A stretch of 64,000 nt of DNA from Stenotrophomonas indicatrix (GTDB lineage Bacteria; Pseudomonadota; Gammaproteobacteria; Xanthomonadales; Xanthomonadaceae), in assembly GCA_041545745.1 (NCBI GenBank), contig CP168152.1, positions 296,001-360,000 on the forward strand. The letters are read 5' to 3'. This document shows, one piece after another, positions 1-7,735 of the stretch; within the stretch, counting starts at the first letter, position 1; the number at the start of each line of letters is the position of its first letter. Below the pieces are notes generated by a model. That model was given only the letters and a program-made list of their open reading frames with translations. It ran no database searches and had not been told where the DNA came from. A program made the translations under genes and the position numbers.

Positions 1-190
1 CCTTGCGCAGACGCTGCCAACCCAACCCGAGGAATACCAGGGTCGAGAACGGCACCAGCAGGAGCGTCGCCTGCATCAGCCAGCCATTCGGCGACGCATC
101 CATCGAGCTGCTCAACAGAATCGCAAAAACGGCGATGGGCAGCGCCCCGATGAAAAAGCGCGGCCAGCCGGTGTTGATGAAGGGCGACAT
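1..190 (-). CDS. Membrane protein, partial (C-terminus outside window)
   Basis: The reading frame begins with ATG at 190 and runs off the left edge, leaving 63 residues (MSPFINTGWPRFF...). A GGAAGA ribosome site lies just upstream of the ATG. Two hydrophobic stretches (about residues 12-28 and 38-57) look like membrane helices, separated by a short loop. I do not recognise the family. It is divergent from the arginase gene, with 130 bases between the two starts. Confidence 0.55.
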   Translation of the reverse strand, partial: MSPFINTGWPRFFIGALPIAVFAILLSSSMDASPNGWLMQATLLLVPFSTLVFLGLGWQRLRK

Positions 191-320
191 CGCAATCTTC
201 CATGAGGGGCGGTCGGGTCCGCGCGGCATCATGCCATGCGATGGCCCTGCTGCACCGCCGCGAGTGGTGTCACATGCGTCTGGCTAGACTGTGCTTCTTT
301 TTCGTTCGCAGGAGGCACCC

Positions 321-1241
321 ATGGCCCATCATCCCACCGTTACCCTGATCGGCGTCCCCACCGACATCGGGGCGGGCCATCGCGGCGCCCGGCTGGGGCC
401 GGAAGCCCTGCGCGTGGCTGGCCTACCTGAAGCACTGGAAGCGCGTGGCGTGGACGTGCGCGACCTCGGCAACCTGGACGGCCCACGCAATCCGTGGACC
501 GCGCCGGTGCAAGGCTACCGGCATCTGGACGAAGTGGTGGCGTGGAACCACGCGCTGATGGAAGCCAGCTACGCCGAACTGCAGGCCGGACGCATGCCGA
601 TCATGCTCGGCGGCGACCATTGCCTAGGCATCGGTTCGATCACTGCCGTCGCGCGCTGGTGCCGCGAGCAGGGCAAGGACCTGCGCGTGCTGTGGCTGGA
701 TGCGCATTCGGATTTCAACACCAGTGATGTGACCCCGTCGGGCAACATCCACGGCATGCCGGTGGCCTGCCTGTGCGGCCTCGGCCCGGATGCGCTGACC
801 AAGCTGGGCGGCACCTCGCCGGCCATCAAGCCTTCGCAGATGCACCAGATCGGCATCCGTTCGGTGGACCCGGAAGAAAAGCGCCTGATCAAGACCCACA
901 GGGTCGATGTCTACGACATGCGCTACATCGACGAGAACGGCATGAAGCGCACCGTGGAAGCGGCGCTGGCCGGCATCGATGAGAACACCCACCTGCACGT
1001 CAGCTTCGATGTCGATTTCCTCGACCCGAGCATCGCCCCGGGCGTGGGCACCACGGTGCCGGGCGGGGTGAACTACCGCGAAGCGCAGCTGGTGATGGAG
1101 ATGATCGCCGACAGCGGCCGCATGGGCTCGCTGGATATCGTCGAACTCAATCCGCTGCTGGACAACCACAACAGCACCGCCGAACTGGCCGTGGACCTGG
1201 TGGAAAGCCTGTTCGGGAAATCGACCCTGATGCGCGACTGA
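321..1241 (+). CDS. rocF: Arginase
   Basis: Cytosolic manganese enzyme that hydrolyses L-arginine to ornithine and urea. The 306-residue product has the full binuclear metal site: GGDH with His100, DAHSD with Asp127, His129 and Asp131, and SFDVD with Asp230 and Asp232. The GVGTTVPGG loop follows, and VELNP near residue 274 is the usual C-terminal motif. The ATG at 321 was chosen because GGAGG sits six bases upstream; an earlier in-frame start at 291 has no such site. Length and motifs fit bacterial arginase rather than agmatinase or formimidoylglutamase, but substrate is inferred from family resemblance. No arginine-catabolism partners are adjacent. Confidence 0.9.
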   Translation: MAHHPTVTLIGVPTDIGAGHRGARLGPEALRVAGLPEALEARGVDVRDLGNLDGPRNPWTAPVQGYRHLDEVVAWNHALMEASYAELQAGRMPIMLGGDHCLGIGSITAVARWCREQGKDLRVLWLDAHSDFNTSDVTPSGNIHGMPVACLCGLGPDALTKLGGTSPAIKPSQMHQIGIRSVDPEEKRLIKTHRVDVYDMRYIDENGMKRTVEAALAGIDENTHLHVSFDVDFLDPSIAPGVGTTVPGGVNYREAQLVMEMIADSGRMGSLDIVELNPLLDNHNSTAELAVDLVESLFGKSTLMRD

Positions 1242-1253
1242 GACGGCCCAGCC

Positions 1254-1276
1254 TGAACGGTTGGACGAACCGTTCA
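1254..1276. repeat. Perfect 9-bp inverted repeat after arginase
   Basis: TGAACGGTT and AACCGTTCA are separated by five bases, 12 bases after the arginase stop. There is no T-run, so it is a weak terminator candidate or a protein-binding dyad for the entericidin gene downstream. Confidence 0.4.
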
Positions 1277-1408
1277 CACGCGCTCCACGCCCCTGCCGCC
1301 AGATTGCACCTCACGCGGCAGTGTTGGCTTCGCACCAGCCTGCCGCCCCGATCACTACAACCGAACCCCGTGATTGAGCGGTGTAGCGGCAAACCCAAGG
1401 AGAAGCCC

Positions 1409-1546
1409 ATGAAGCGCGTAGTTGCCCTGATGCTGTTGTCGATGTTCTCGGTGGCCCTGCTGGCCGGTTGCAATACCGTTGCCGGTGCCGGCAAGGACGT
1501 GCAGAAGGCTGGTGAGAAGGTTGAGGATGCTGCCAAGGGCAACTGA
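1409..1546 (+). CDS. Entericidin-family small lipoprotein
   Basis: A 45-residue lipoprotein. Residues 1-20 form a signal peptide ending in the lipobox LLAGC, so Cys21 should be lipidated. The mature part is short and charged (GKDVQKAGEKVEDAAKG), which is the entericidin A/B pattern. Entericidins are known as an antidote/toxin lipoprotein pair in enterobacteria; here only one gene is present, so a toxin-antidote role cannot be assumed. The ATG at 1409 follows AAGGAGAAG. A strong intrinsic terminator lies 23 bases past the stop, so the gene is probably transcribed alone. Confidence 0.8.
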   Translation: MKRVVALMLLSMFSVALLAGCNTVAGAGKDVQKAGEKVEDAAKGN

Positions 1547-1569
1547 GCCTGAGGTGGTGCGCAGTACGG

Positions 1570-1599
1570 AAAAGGCCGGGATCTTCCCGGCCTTTTTTC
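1570..1599 (+). terminator. Intrinsic terminator of the entericidin gene
   Basis: AAGGCCGGGA and TCCCGGCCTT form a near-perfect stem with a small loop, followed by six T residues. Confidence 0.85.
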
Positions 1600-1758
1600 A
1601 TGCGCGATTGCTGGGTGTGGACGCAGCATGTCGATGCGTCGTGAACCATTCAAGCAGGTGAGCAGCGTTTTCATGGTCGGTTGACCGTGCTTCAACAGCT
1701 GGTACGGGAAGCTGCATGCACGGTAACAACGCCGTTGCATTCCAAGGAAGCCTCAGCA

Positions 1759-1980
1759 ATGAACAAAGACATCATTTCCGGTAAGTGGTCGCAGCTGAAG
1801 GGCAAGGCCCAGGCCAAGTGGGGCGATCTGACCAACGACGACTTCGATGTTGCAGAGGGCAATGCCGAGTACCTGGCGGGCCGCCTGCAGGAACGTTACG
1901 GCTGGGCCAAGGACCGTGCCGAGAGTGAGGTCCGCGACTTCGAGGCCAGCGTGCGCAAGGACTATCCGGACTACAAGTAA
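1759..1980 (+). CDS. CsbD-family stress protein
   Basis: A 73-residue acidic/basic protein beginning [10 protein letters not shown] and containing the family hallmarks [33 protein letters not shown] and a C-terminal DYPDYK. CsbD/YjbJ proteins are small soluble proteins that accumulate in general stress or stationary phase; their biochemical role is unknown. An AAGGAAGCC ribosome site precedes the ATG. The gene lies between two terminators and is probably monocistronic. It is one of several stress-type small genes in this region, but nothing links them in one operon. Confidence 0.85.
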   Translation: MNKDIISGKWSQLKGKAQAKWGDLTNDDFDVAEGNAEYLAGRLQERYGWAKDRAESEVRDFEASVRKDYPDYK

Positions 1981-2014
1981 CCGAGCGTTGCACGGCCACG
2001 CTCTGCCGCATGGA

Positions 2015-2050
2015 CAACGCCCGCGCCGGAAAGGTGCGGGTGTTGTTGTT
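2015..2050. terminator. Terminator between convergent genes
   Basis: A 13-bp stem (CAACGCCCGCGCC paired with GGTGCGGGTGTTG, including G-T pairs) with a GGAAA loop is followed by a T-rich stretch on the plus strand. It sits between csbD and the convergent gene at 2057-2872. Confidence 0.65.
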
Positions 2051-2056
2051 TGCAGA

Positions 2057-2872
2057 TCAACGCGTCGGCGGGTCGGGCACGTAACGGTTGGGGAAGGCCT
2101 GCGGCTGGCGGTCCAGGCGCCAGGGCGAATCGAGCAGGATGCCGCGTGCGCGCAGGTTGCGGGCGCTGTCGTAGCGCAGCTGCATCACCTGTGCGGGGCT
2201 GCGGGTGGCGCGTTCGAAATTGGTATCGCGCACCGATGAACTCTCACGTGCACCGTGGCCTGTGCCCAGCGCAGGTGCCTGCGACTTGGCCGAGTAGCCT
2301 TCGATACGGCTGGCGCTGGCGTCGGCGGCAGCCGAGGCTTCAGCCGCCGCCGGTGCCGGCCCGGCGCGCCCCCGCGGGATCGGCTCGGCACGCGGATACC
2401 AGCGACGCGCTTCCTCGAACACCGCCACGCCGACCACGCCGACGTTGTCCGGGCGGCCGGTGCGGCTGGCGTAGCTGCCGCTGGGGCTGCTGAAGACGAA
2501 CTGGGCCACTTCGTCCTGGGTCTTGCGCCAACCGGTGATGTCGGCGCGCTGGCCGGGGTTGAGCACGTAACCGGTCTGCGAGGGATCGGCATCTTCGCCG
2601 GAGATGGCGTTGACCCCGTCCACCGACAGCACCACCAGCACCCGGCGCGGGCTGTCGTTGTACAGGCGCACCGCATAGCGGTGGCCGCGCTCACCGGCCA
2701 CCCAGCGCTGGCCGTCGGCCGGGTAGCTGCGCAGCTCGGTGCCGCGGTCGCGGTCGACCAAGGCCACGCGCACCGGGCCATCCTGCGGCATCGGCGGGGG
2801 CAGGGGGGCCGGGCGGAAGCCGGCCAGGGGCAGGATCAGCAGCAGGGGCAGCAGGGGCAGCAGGCATTTCAT
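2057..2872 (-). CDS. Secreted protein of unknown function
   Basis: A 271-residue product with a clear signal peptide (MKCLLPLLPLLLILPLAG). The mature part has a proline-rich start (residues 20-30), then about 130 residues that look like a beta-rich domain (VRLYNDSPRRVLVVLSVDG, TGRPDNVGVVGVAVFEE). After that comes an alanine-rich low-complexity linker (about 165-195) and an arginine-rich tail ending RYVPDPPTR. I do not recognise a named domain; similar proteins are, as I recall, annotated hypothetical in Xanthomonadaceae. A GGAG box lies about nine bases before the start. It is divergent from trpS, with 108 bases between the starts. Confidence 0.7.
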   Translation of the reverse strand: MKCLLPLLPLLLILPLAGFRPAPLPPPMPQDGPVRVALVDRDRGTELRSYPADGQRWVAGERGHRYAVRLYNDSPRRVLVVLSVDGVNAISGEDADPSQTGYVLNPGQRADITGWRKTQDEVAQFVFSSPSGSYASRTGRPDNVGVVGVAVFEEARRWYPRAEPIPRGRAGPAPAAAEASAAADASASRIEGYSAKSQAPALGTGHGARESSSVRDTNFERATRSPAQVMQLRYDSARNLRARGILLDSPWRLDRQPQAFPNRYVPDPPTR

Positions 2873-2980
2873 CGGGCGTCTCCAGCGGGGTTGGGTGAAT
2901 GAACGTGCCGGGGGCCCTGACGGGGTTGACCGTGTGCACGGTAAACTGGCGCCGTTCATAGAAGGTTTCCGTACGCAGTC

Positions 2981-4273
2981 ATGACGACCCGAGTCCTTAC
3001 CGGCATCACCCCCTCCGGCACGCCCCACCTGGGCAACTACGTTGGCGCCATCCGTCCGGCCATCGCGGCCAGCCGCGCGCCGGACATCGAGAGCTTCTTC
3101 TTCCTGGCCGATCTGCACAGCCTGATCAAGTCGCAGGACCCGCAGCGCACCCAGCGCGCGACCCTGGAGATCGCCGCCAGCTGGCTGGCCTGTGGCCTGG
3201 ACCCGGAACACGTGTGGTTCTACCGCCAGAGTGACATCCGCGAGACCACCGAGCTGATGTGGTTCCTGACCGCCATCGCCAGCAAGGGCATCCTCAACCG
3301 CGCCCATGCCTACAAGGCGGCGGTGGACAAGAACCGTGAGGAAGGCCAGGACGAGGACGCAGGTGTCAGCGCCGGCCTGTTCATGTACCCGGTGCTGATG
3401 GCGGCCGACATCCTGATCTTCAAGGCCAACCAGGTACCGGTGGGCCGTGACCAGATCCAGCACATCGAGATGGCGCGCGACTTCGCCCAGCGCTTCAACC
3501 ACGTGTACGGCAAGGAGTATTTCCCGCTGCCGGACGTGGTGATCGATGAGCAGGTGGCAACCCTGGCGGGCCTTGATGGCCGCAAGATGAGCAAGAGTTA
3601 CCACAACACCATTCCGCTGTTCGTGCCGCGCGAGGAGCTGAAGAAGCTGGTGTTCTCGATCCTGACCGACTCGCGTGCCCCAGGCGAGCCGAAGGACACC
3701 GAAGGTTCGGCGCTCTTCCAGATGTACCAGGCATTCGCCACCCCGGAACAGACCGCCGCATTCGCCAAGGCCTTCGCCGACGGCATCAGCTGGGGCGATG
3801 CCAAGCAGCAGCTGTTCGAGCGCATCGACAGCGAGTTGTCGCCGCTGCGCGAGCGCTACAACGCGCTGATGGCCGAGCCGGAAAAGATCGAAGCGCTGCT
3901 CAAGCGCCGTGGCCAGCAGCTGCGTGAGCAGCTGGCGGCTCCGCTGCTGGAAGAGCTGCGCCATGCGGTAGGCCTGCGTGATCTGTCCGACGCAGGCGAC
4001 ATCGCCAGCGAAGATGCCGGTGAAGCCCGCGCCGCTCCGCCGCTGTTCAAGCAGTACCGCGAGAAGGACGGCCGTTTCTACTTCAAGCTGACCGCAGGTG
4101 ACGGCACGCTGCTGATCCAGAGCGAAGGCTTCGACTCGCCGCGCGATGCCGGCCAGCTGATCGCCGTGCTGAAGCAGGCCGAGCAGGGCGACCAGCTGCA
4201 GAGCGATCTGTTCAAGCTGGAAGCCGAGGTCGATGCGGTGCTGGCGGCGTTGGCCGTGCTGCGCGAAGCGTAA
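2981..4273 (+). CDS. trpS: Tryptophan-tRNA ligase with C-terminal extension
   Basis: Class I aminoacyl-tRNA synthetase charging tRNA-Trp in the cytoplasm. The HIGH-type signature is TPHLGN (residues 14-19) and the KMSKS loop is at 202-206, in the usual spacing. At 430 residues it is about 90-100 longer than compact TrpS such as the E. coli enzyme. The extra part, from about residue 352, reads FYFKLTAGDGTLLIQSEGF then SPRDAGQLIAVLK, which resembles the DUF1508/YegP fold. Long TrpS forms occur in Pseudomonas and Xanthomonas. The gene stands alone, followed by a SMAG repeat pair five bases after the stop. Confidence 0.95.
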   Translation: MTTRVLTGITPSGTPHLGNYVGAIRPAIAASRAPDIESFFFLADLHSLIKSQDPQRTQRATLEIAASWLACGLDPEHVWFYRQSDIRETTELMWFLTAIASKGILNRAHAYKAAVDKNREEGQDEDAGVSAGLFMYPVLMAADILIFKANQVPVGRDQIQHIEMARDFAQRFNHVYGKEYFPLPDVVIDEQVATLAGLDGRKMSKSYHNTIPLFVPREELKKLVFSILTDSRAPGEPKDTEGSALFQMYQAFATPEQTAAFAKAFADGISWGDAKQQLFERIDSELSPLRERYNALMAEPEKIEALLKRRGQQLREQLAAPLLEELRHAVGLRDLSDAGDIASEDAGEARAAPPLFKQYREKDGRFYFKLTAGDGTLLIQSEGFDSPRDAGQLIAVLKQAEQGDQLQSDLFKLEAEVDAVLAALAVLREA

Positions 4274-4277
4274 AAAG

Positions 4278-4350
4278 GTAGTGCCGGCCGCTGGCCGGCA
4301 ACTGCAATCACCCGGCGCGCCTGGGGATGCCGGCCAGCGGCCGGCACTAC
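4278..4350. repeat. SMAG-type repeat pair (inverted dimer)
   Basis: Two GTAG-type hairpins face each other: GTAGTGCCGGCCGCTGGCC at 4278 and its inverse ending CCGGCACTAC at 4350. This arrangement matches the GTAG-ended palindromic repeats of S. maltophilia. It lies between trpS and a small membrane protein gene and may stabilise the trpS mRNA 3' end. Confidence 0.85.
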
Positions 4351-4412
4351 CCGGGAACAGCGGCCATGGCATGATGTCCGCGCGCCTCAGGCGCGATGAC
4401 ATGGAGTCTGCA

Positions 4413-4709
4413 ATGGCCTGGTTGTCGCTGCTGCTGTTCCTGCCCTGGTTCATTCTGCTCGGCAGCCTGTACTGGCTGTTCCCGCGCCAGCCGCGTACCG
4501 CGCGGCGACGCCTGTTCGATGGCGCCACCCTGGCGCTTGCGCTCGCCCTGAGCATCGTGGCGATGCTGTGGGGCCACCACATCGGTCTGGTACAGCCGGG
4601 CGCCGGACCGATCTGGCCGCAGGTGCTGGCGGTGCTGTATGCCTATGGCGCGTTCCTGGCAGTGCTGGTGATGGCCCTGTTGCTGCGCCCGCGATTCGCA
4701 TTGCGCTGA
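4413..4709 (+). CDS. Small inner-membrane protein, unknown
   Basis: A 98-residue, very hydrophobic protein with three predicted membrane helices (about residues 5-23, 38-54 and 70-91) and an arginine-rich loop RQPRTARRRLF at 25-35, suggesting that loop is cytoplasmic. No catalytic motif is visible and I cannot assign a family. ATG at 4413 was preferred over 4401 because GGAG is six bases upstream of it and the 4413 start begins directly with the helix. Downstream is a degenerate SMAG hairpin. Confidence 0.65.
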   Translation: MAWLSLLLFLPWFILLGSLYWLFPRQPRTARRRLFDGATLALALALSIVAMLWGHHIGLVQPGAGPIWPQVLAVLYAYGAFLAVLVMALLLRPRFALR

Positions 4710-4721
4710 GGCTGACCGGGG

Positions 4722-4743
4722 TTGCCGGCCAGCGGCCGGCACC
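4722..4743. repeat. Degenerate SMAG hairpin
   Basis: GTTGCCGGCCAGCGGCCGGCAC forms the same stem as the elements at 4278-4350, but the flanking GTAG/CTAC tetranucleotides have decayed. Confidence 0.65.
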
Positions 4744-4825
4744 ATCCGACCAAAGCCGCATCGATCACGCCCTGCCGGCGCGCCTACCATGGGCGTCTGT
4801 TCCCGATTCTGCCAGGTGCGCGTCA

Positions 4826-5758
4826 ATGACCGCCGATCCCAGCATCCACACCATCGATACCGGTTTCCAACGGCCTGATTTCGATGCCGCTTACCTGATC
4901 ATCGAAAACGGTCGCGCCGCGTTCGTCGACTGCGGTACCGGCCTGTCGCTGCCGGCGATGCTGCAGGCCTTGACCGACAACGGGCTGGGCGTGGAGGCGG
5001 TGGACTGGCTGCTGCTGACCCACGTGCATCTGGATCATGCTGGTGGCGCTGGCCTGCTGATGCAGCAGTTGCCGAGTGCGCGTGCGGTGCTGCACCCGCG
5101 CGGCGCGCCGCACATGATCGATCCGACCCGGCTGATCGCTGGCGCCACCGCCGTCTATGGCGCCGAGGAAATCGCGCGCAGCTATGGCCGCATCGAAGCA
5201 ATTCCCGAGCATCGTGTGGTGGTGGCCGAGGACGGCCAGCGCATCGACCTGGCAGGTCGCGAGCTGGTGCTGCTGCATACGCCGGGCCACGCGCTGCACC
5301 ACTACTGCGTATGGGATGCGCGCAGCCGCAGCTGGTTCACCGGCGATACCTTCGGTATCTCCTACCGCGAACTGGACAGTGCGCAGGGCGCTTTCATCTT
5401 CCCCACCTCATCGCCGGTGCAGTTCGACCCGGACGCGATGAAGGCGTCGATCCAACGCATGCTCGGCTACGCACCACAGGCGATGTACCTGACCCACTAC
5501 GGTCGTGTCGAACAGGTCGAAAAGCTGGCCGAGGATCTGTTCGAACAGATCGATGCGATGACGGCAATCGGCCGCCAGTGCGACGGCCGTCCCGACCGTC
5601 ATCGCTGCCTGCTGGCCGCGCTGCAGGCGCTGTACCTGGAACGTGCACAGCAGCATGGCTGCGCACTGGACCAGGCTGCAGTAACCGAGGTGCTGGCGAT
5701 GGATATCGAGCTCAACGCGCAGGGCCTGGCCTGCTGGCTGGACCGCGCGTCGCGGTAG
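4826..5758 (+). CDS. MBL-fold metallo-hydrolase
   Basis: A 310-residue metallo-beta-lactamase-fold enzyme. Metal ligands are clear: THVHLDHAGG (His66, His68, Asp70, His71), His155 in TPGH, Asp174 in TGDT and His224 in LTHYG. There is no signal peptide, so it is cytoplasmic. The fold includes glyoxalase II-like, lactonase and other hydrolases; the long C-terminal helical part (from about residue 230) suits a stand-alone hydrolase, but the substrate cannot be read from sequence. ATG at 4826 begins MTADPSIHTIDTGF. The TAG stop is contributed by a SMAG repeat (GTAG at 5755), so the repeat has set the C-terminus. Confidence 0.85.
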   Translation: MTADPSIHTIDTGFQRPDFDAAYLIIENGRAAFVDCGTGLSLPAMLQALTDNGLGVEAVDWLLLTHVHLDHAGGAGLLMQQLPSARAVLHPRGAPHMIDPTRLIAGATAVYGAEEIARSYGRIEAIPEHRVVVAEDGQRIDLAGRELVLLHTPGHALHHYCVWDARSRSWFTGDTFGISYRELDSAQGAFIFPTSSPVQFDPDAMKASIQRMLGYAPQAMYLTHYGRVEQVEKLAEDLFEQIDAMTAIGRQCDGRPDRHRCLLAALQALYLERAQQHGCALDQAAVTEVLAMDIELNAQGLACWLDRASR

Positions 5759-5777
5759 ATCCACGCCACGCGTGAAT
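5755..5777. repeat. SMAG repeat overlapping a stop codon
   Basis: GTAGATCCACGC and an imperfect GCGTGAAT arm form a SMAG-type hairpin. Its GTAG overlaps the TAG stop of the MBL-fold gene. Confidence 0.7.
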
Positions 5778-5864
5778 GACGCCGTGCGCGACCCGCGCCG
5801 TCATTGCACTGTCACGTTACACTCTGGCTATTCCCAAGCCTGCCGTGGTACTGCCGTGAACCCG

Positions 5865-7517
5865 ATGCGCGTGTTGCTGCTGTCGTCCTGCCTGTTCGTC
5901 GGTGGCCTGGCCCATGCGGCCAATGACCTGCCCGGCGGCGGCATCGATCCGCAGGCGCTGTCGCGTCATGTGCGCGTGCTGGCATCGGACGAATTCGAAG
6001 GCCGTGCACCGGCCACCGAAGGCGAAGAACGGACCGTGCAGTACCTGATCGAGCAGTTCCGCAGCTACGGCCTGCAGCCGGGTGGCGTGGACGGCAGCTG
6101 GGTGCAGCCGGTGCCGCTGGTGCGCGCGCAGCTTGATGGCCCGGCCAAGGCCAGTCTTGCCCTGAAGGGCGGCAAGCGGGCGCTGGCCAATGGCGTGGAC
6201 GTGACCCTGCAGAGCCTGCAGCCGCGCAAGCGCGTGCAGATCAAGGAGGCGCCGTTGGTGTTCGTCGGCTACGGCATCGACGCGCCCGAGCGCCACTGGA
6301 ACGACTACAAGGACGTGGACCTGCACGGCAAGATCGCCGTGATGTTGATCAACGACGCCGATTTTGAAGCCGACGCGCCAGGTGCGTTCGATGGCAAGGC
6401 GGTGACCTACTACGGCCGCTGGACCTACAAGTTCGAGGAAGCCGCGCGCCGTGGTGCCGAAGGCGTGCTGATCGTGCACGAGACCGCACCGGCCGCCTAC
6501 GGCTGGGCTACGGTGAAGAGTTCGGGCACCTCGCCGCTGTTCGATATCGAGCGTGGACAGGCTGAAGCGATGGCCCAGCACACGCCGCTGCGTGGTTGGA
6601 TGCAACGTGAGCTGGCCGAACAGATCTTCGCCGACGCCGGCCTGGATTTCGATGCCGAGAAGCGCAAGGCGATGAGCGCGGACTTCCGTCCGGTTGCGCT
6701 GGACAACGCCAAGCTGAGCGTCGATTTCGCGCTCAAGCGCGAGCAGGTGGTGACCCGCAACGTGGTGGCCAAGCTGCCCGGCGGCGAGCACGCCGATGAG
6801 GCGGTGATCTTCTCGGCGCATTGGGATGCCTTCGGCATCGGCCAGGCCGACGCCAAGGGCGACCGCATCCGCCGCGGTGCGATCGACAACGCCACCGGCG
6901 TGGCCACCGTGCTGGAACTGGGCCGGGTGTTCGCCGCCGGTCCGCAGCCGCAGCGCACCCTGTACTTCGTCGCCCTGACCGCCGAAGAGAAGGGCCTGCT
7001 GGGCGCCAGCTACTACGCTGCGCACCCGCTGGCGCCGCTGGACAAGACGGCTGCTGTGCTGAACATCGAGATGTTCAGTCCGGATGGTGCCACCCGTGAC
7101 ATCGCGTCGTGGGGCAAGGGCCGGGTGTCGCTGGAAGGCGACCTGGAACGCGTGGCCAAGGCCCGTGGCCGCAGCTACAGCCCGGATCCGAACCTGGAAG
7201 CCGGCTTCTTCTACCGTGCCGACCACTTCGCCTTCGCCCGCTTGGGCGTGCCGGCGATCACCATCGGCCCGGGCCTGGACAAGCTGGACGGCGGTGTCGA
7301 CGCTGGCCGTGCGCTGCGCGAAAAGTACTTCGCCGACTGCTACCACCAGGCCTGCGATGCGTGGACGCCTAGCTGGGACCCGGCAGGTCACGCGGCCGAT
7401 ACCCTGCTGGTCTACGACCTGGGCGCCGAGCTGGCCAACAGCCGTCGCTGGCCGCAGTGGGAAAAGGAATCGGAATTCCACGGCGCCCGCGAGAAGAGCG
7501 AAGCCGCCCGCCGGTAA
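5865..7517 (+). CDS. Secreted M28-family zinc aminopeptidase
   Basis: A 550-residue exported metallopeptidase. Residues 1-18 (MRVLLLSSCLFVGGLAHA) are a signal peptide. Residues about 125-245 look like a PA domain inserted ahead of the catalytic core. The co-catalytic zinc site of family M28 is present: SAHWD (His319, Asp321), DNATG with Asp341, the EE pair at 374-375, Glu402 in LNIEMF (the third ligand position) and His454 in RADHFAF. Family members remove N-terminal amino acids from peptides in the periplasm or medium. A GTG at 5856 is an alternative start three codons earlier; ATG 5865 gives the better signal peptide. Confidence 0.88.
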   Translation: MRVLLLSSCLFVGGLAHAANDLPGGGIDPQALSRHVRVLASDEFEGRAPATEGEERTVQYLIEQFRSYGLQPGGVDGSWVQPVPLVRAQLDGPAKASLALKGGKRALANGVDVTLQSLQPRKRVQIKEAPLVFVGYGIDAPERHWNDYKDVDLHGKIAVMLINDADFEADAPGAFDGKAVTYYGRWTYKFEEAARRGAEGVLIVHETAPAAYGWATVKSSGTSPLFDIERGQAEAMAQHTPLRGWMQRELAEQIFADAGLDFDAEKRKAMSADFRPVALDNAKLSVDFALKREQVVTRNVVAKLPGGEHADEAVIFSAHWDAFGIGQADAKGDRIRRGAIDNATGVATVLELGRVFAAGPQPQRTLYFVALTAEEKGLLGASYYAAHPLAPLDKTAAVLNIEMFSPDGATRDIASWGKGRVSLEGDLERVAKARGRSYSPDPNLEAGFFYRADHFAFARLGVPAITIGPGLDKLDGGVDAGRALREKYFADCYHQACDAWTPSWDPAGHAADTLLVYDLGAELANSRRWPQWEKESEFHGAREKSEAARR

Positions 7518-7526
7518 GCGCACGGC

Positions 7527-7643
7527 AATGCCGGCCTCTGCTGGCCGACAACCTCTGAACGCACGGGTAGTGCCGGCCGCTGGCCGGCAACCTCATGAAC
7601 CTTCCGAAGGGATGCGCAGTTGCCGGCCAGCGGCCGGCACTAC
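7527..7643. repeat. SMAG repeat cluster (one degenerate, one inverted pair)
   Basis: A worn hairpin at 7527-7551 (ATGCCGGCC with GGCCGACA) is followed by an inverted pair: GTAGTGCCGGCCGCTGGCC starting at 7567 and the mirror ending CCGGCACTAC at 7643. It fills most of the space between the M28 peptidase and the convergent kgtP gene. Confidence 0.85.
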
Positions 7644-7680
7644 CACGTCCTCAGCCGTGCTGCCGCTGCAGCGTCCAGGC

Positions 7681-7718
7681 GGAAAACAAAACGGCCACCG
7701 GCATTGCACCGGTGGCCG
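7681..7718 (-). terminator. Terminator of kgtP
   Basis: CGGCCACCGG and CCGGTGGCCG form a 10-bp stem with a seven-base loop. On the minus strand it is followed by TTTTGTTTT. Confidence 0.85.
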
Positions 7719-7735
7719 CGATCACTACGGCGCGC

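Noticed and set aside
1409..1546. Toxin-antidote pair based on entericidin.
   Set aside because: Only one entericidin-type gene is visible here; a partner is needed for that claim.
2873..4582. An extension of the minus-strand frame through all of trpS.
   Set aside because: The region is antisense to trpS. The real gene starts at 2872 with a signal peptide and ribosome site.
4826..5758. Beta-lactamase because of the metallo-beta-lactamase fold.
   Set aside because: There is no signal peptide, and the fold is shared by many cytosolic hydrolases; the sequence does not resemble L1.
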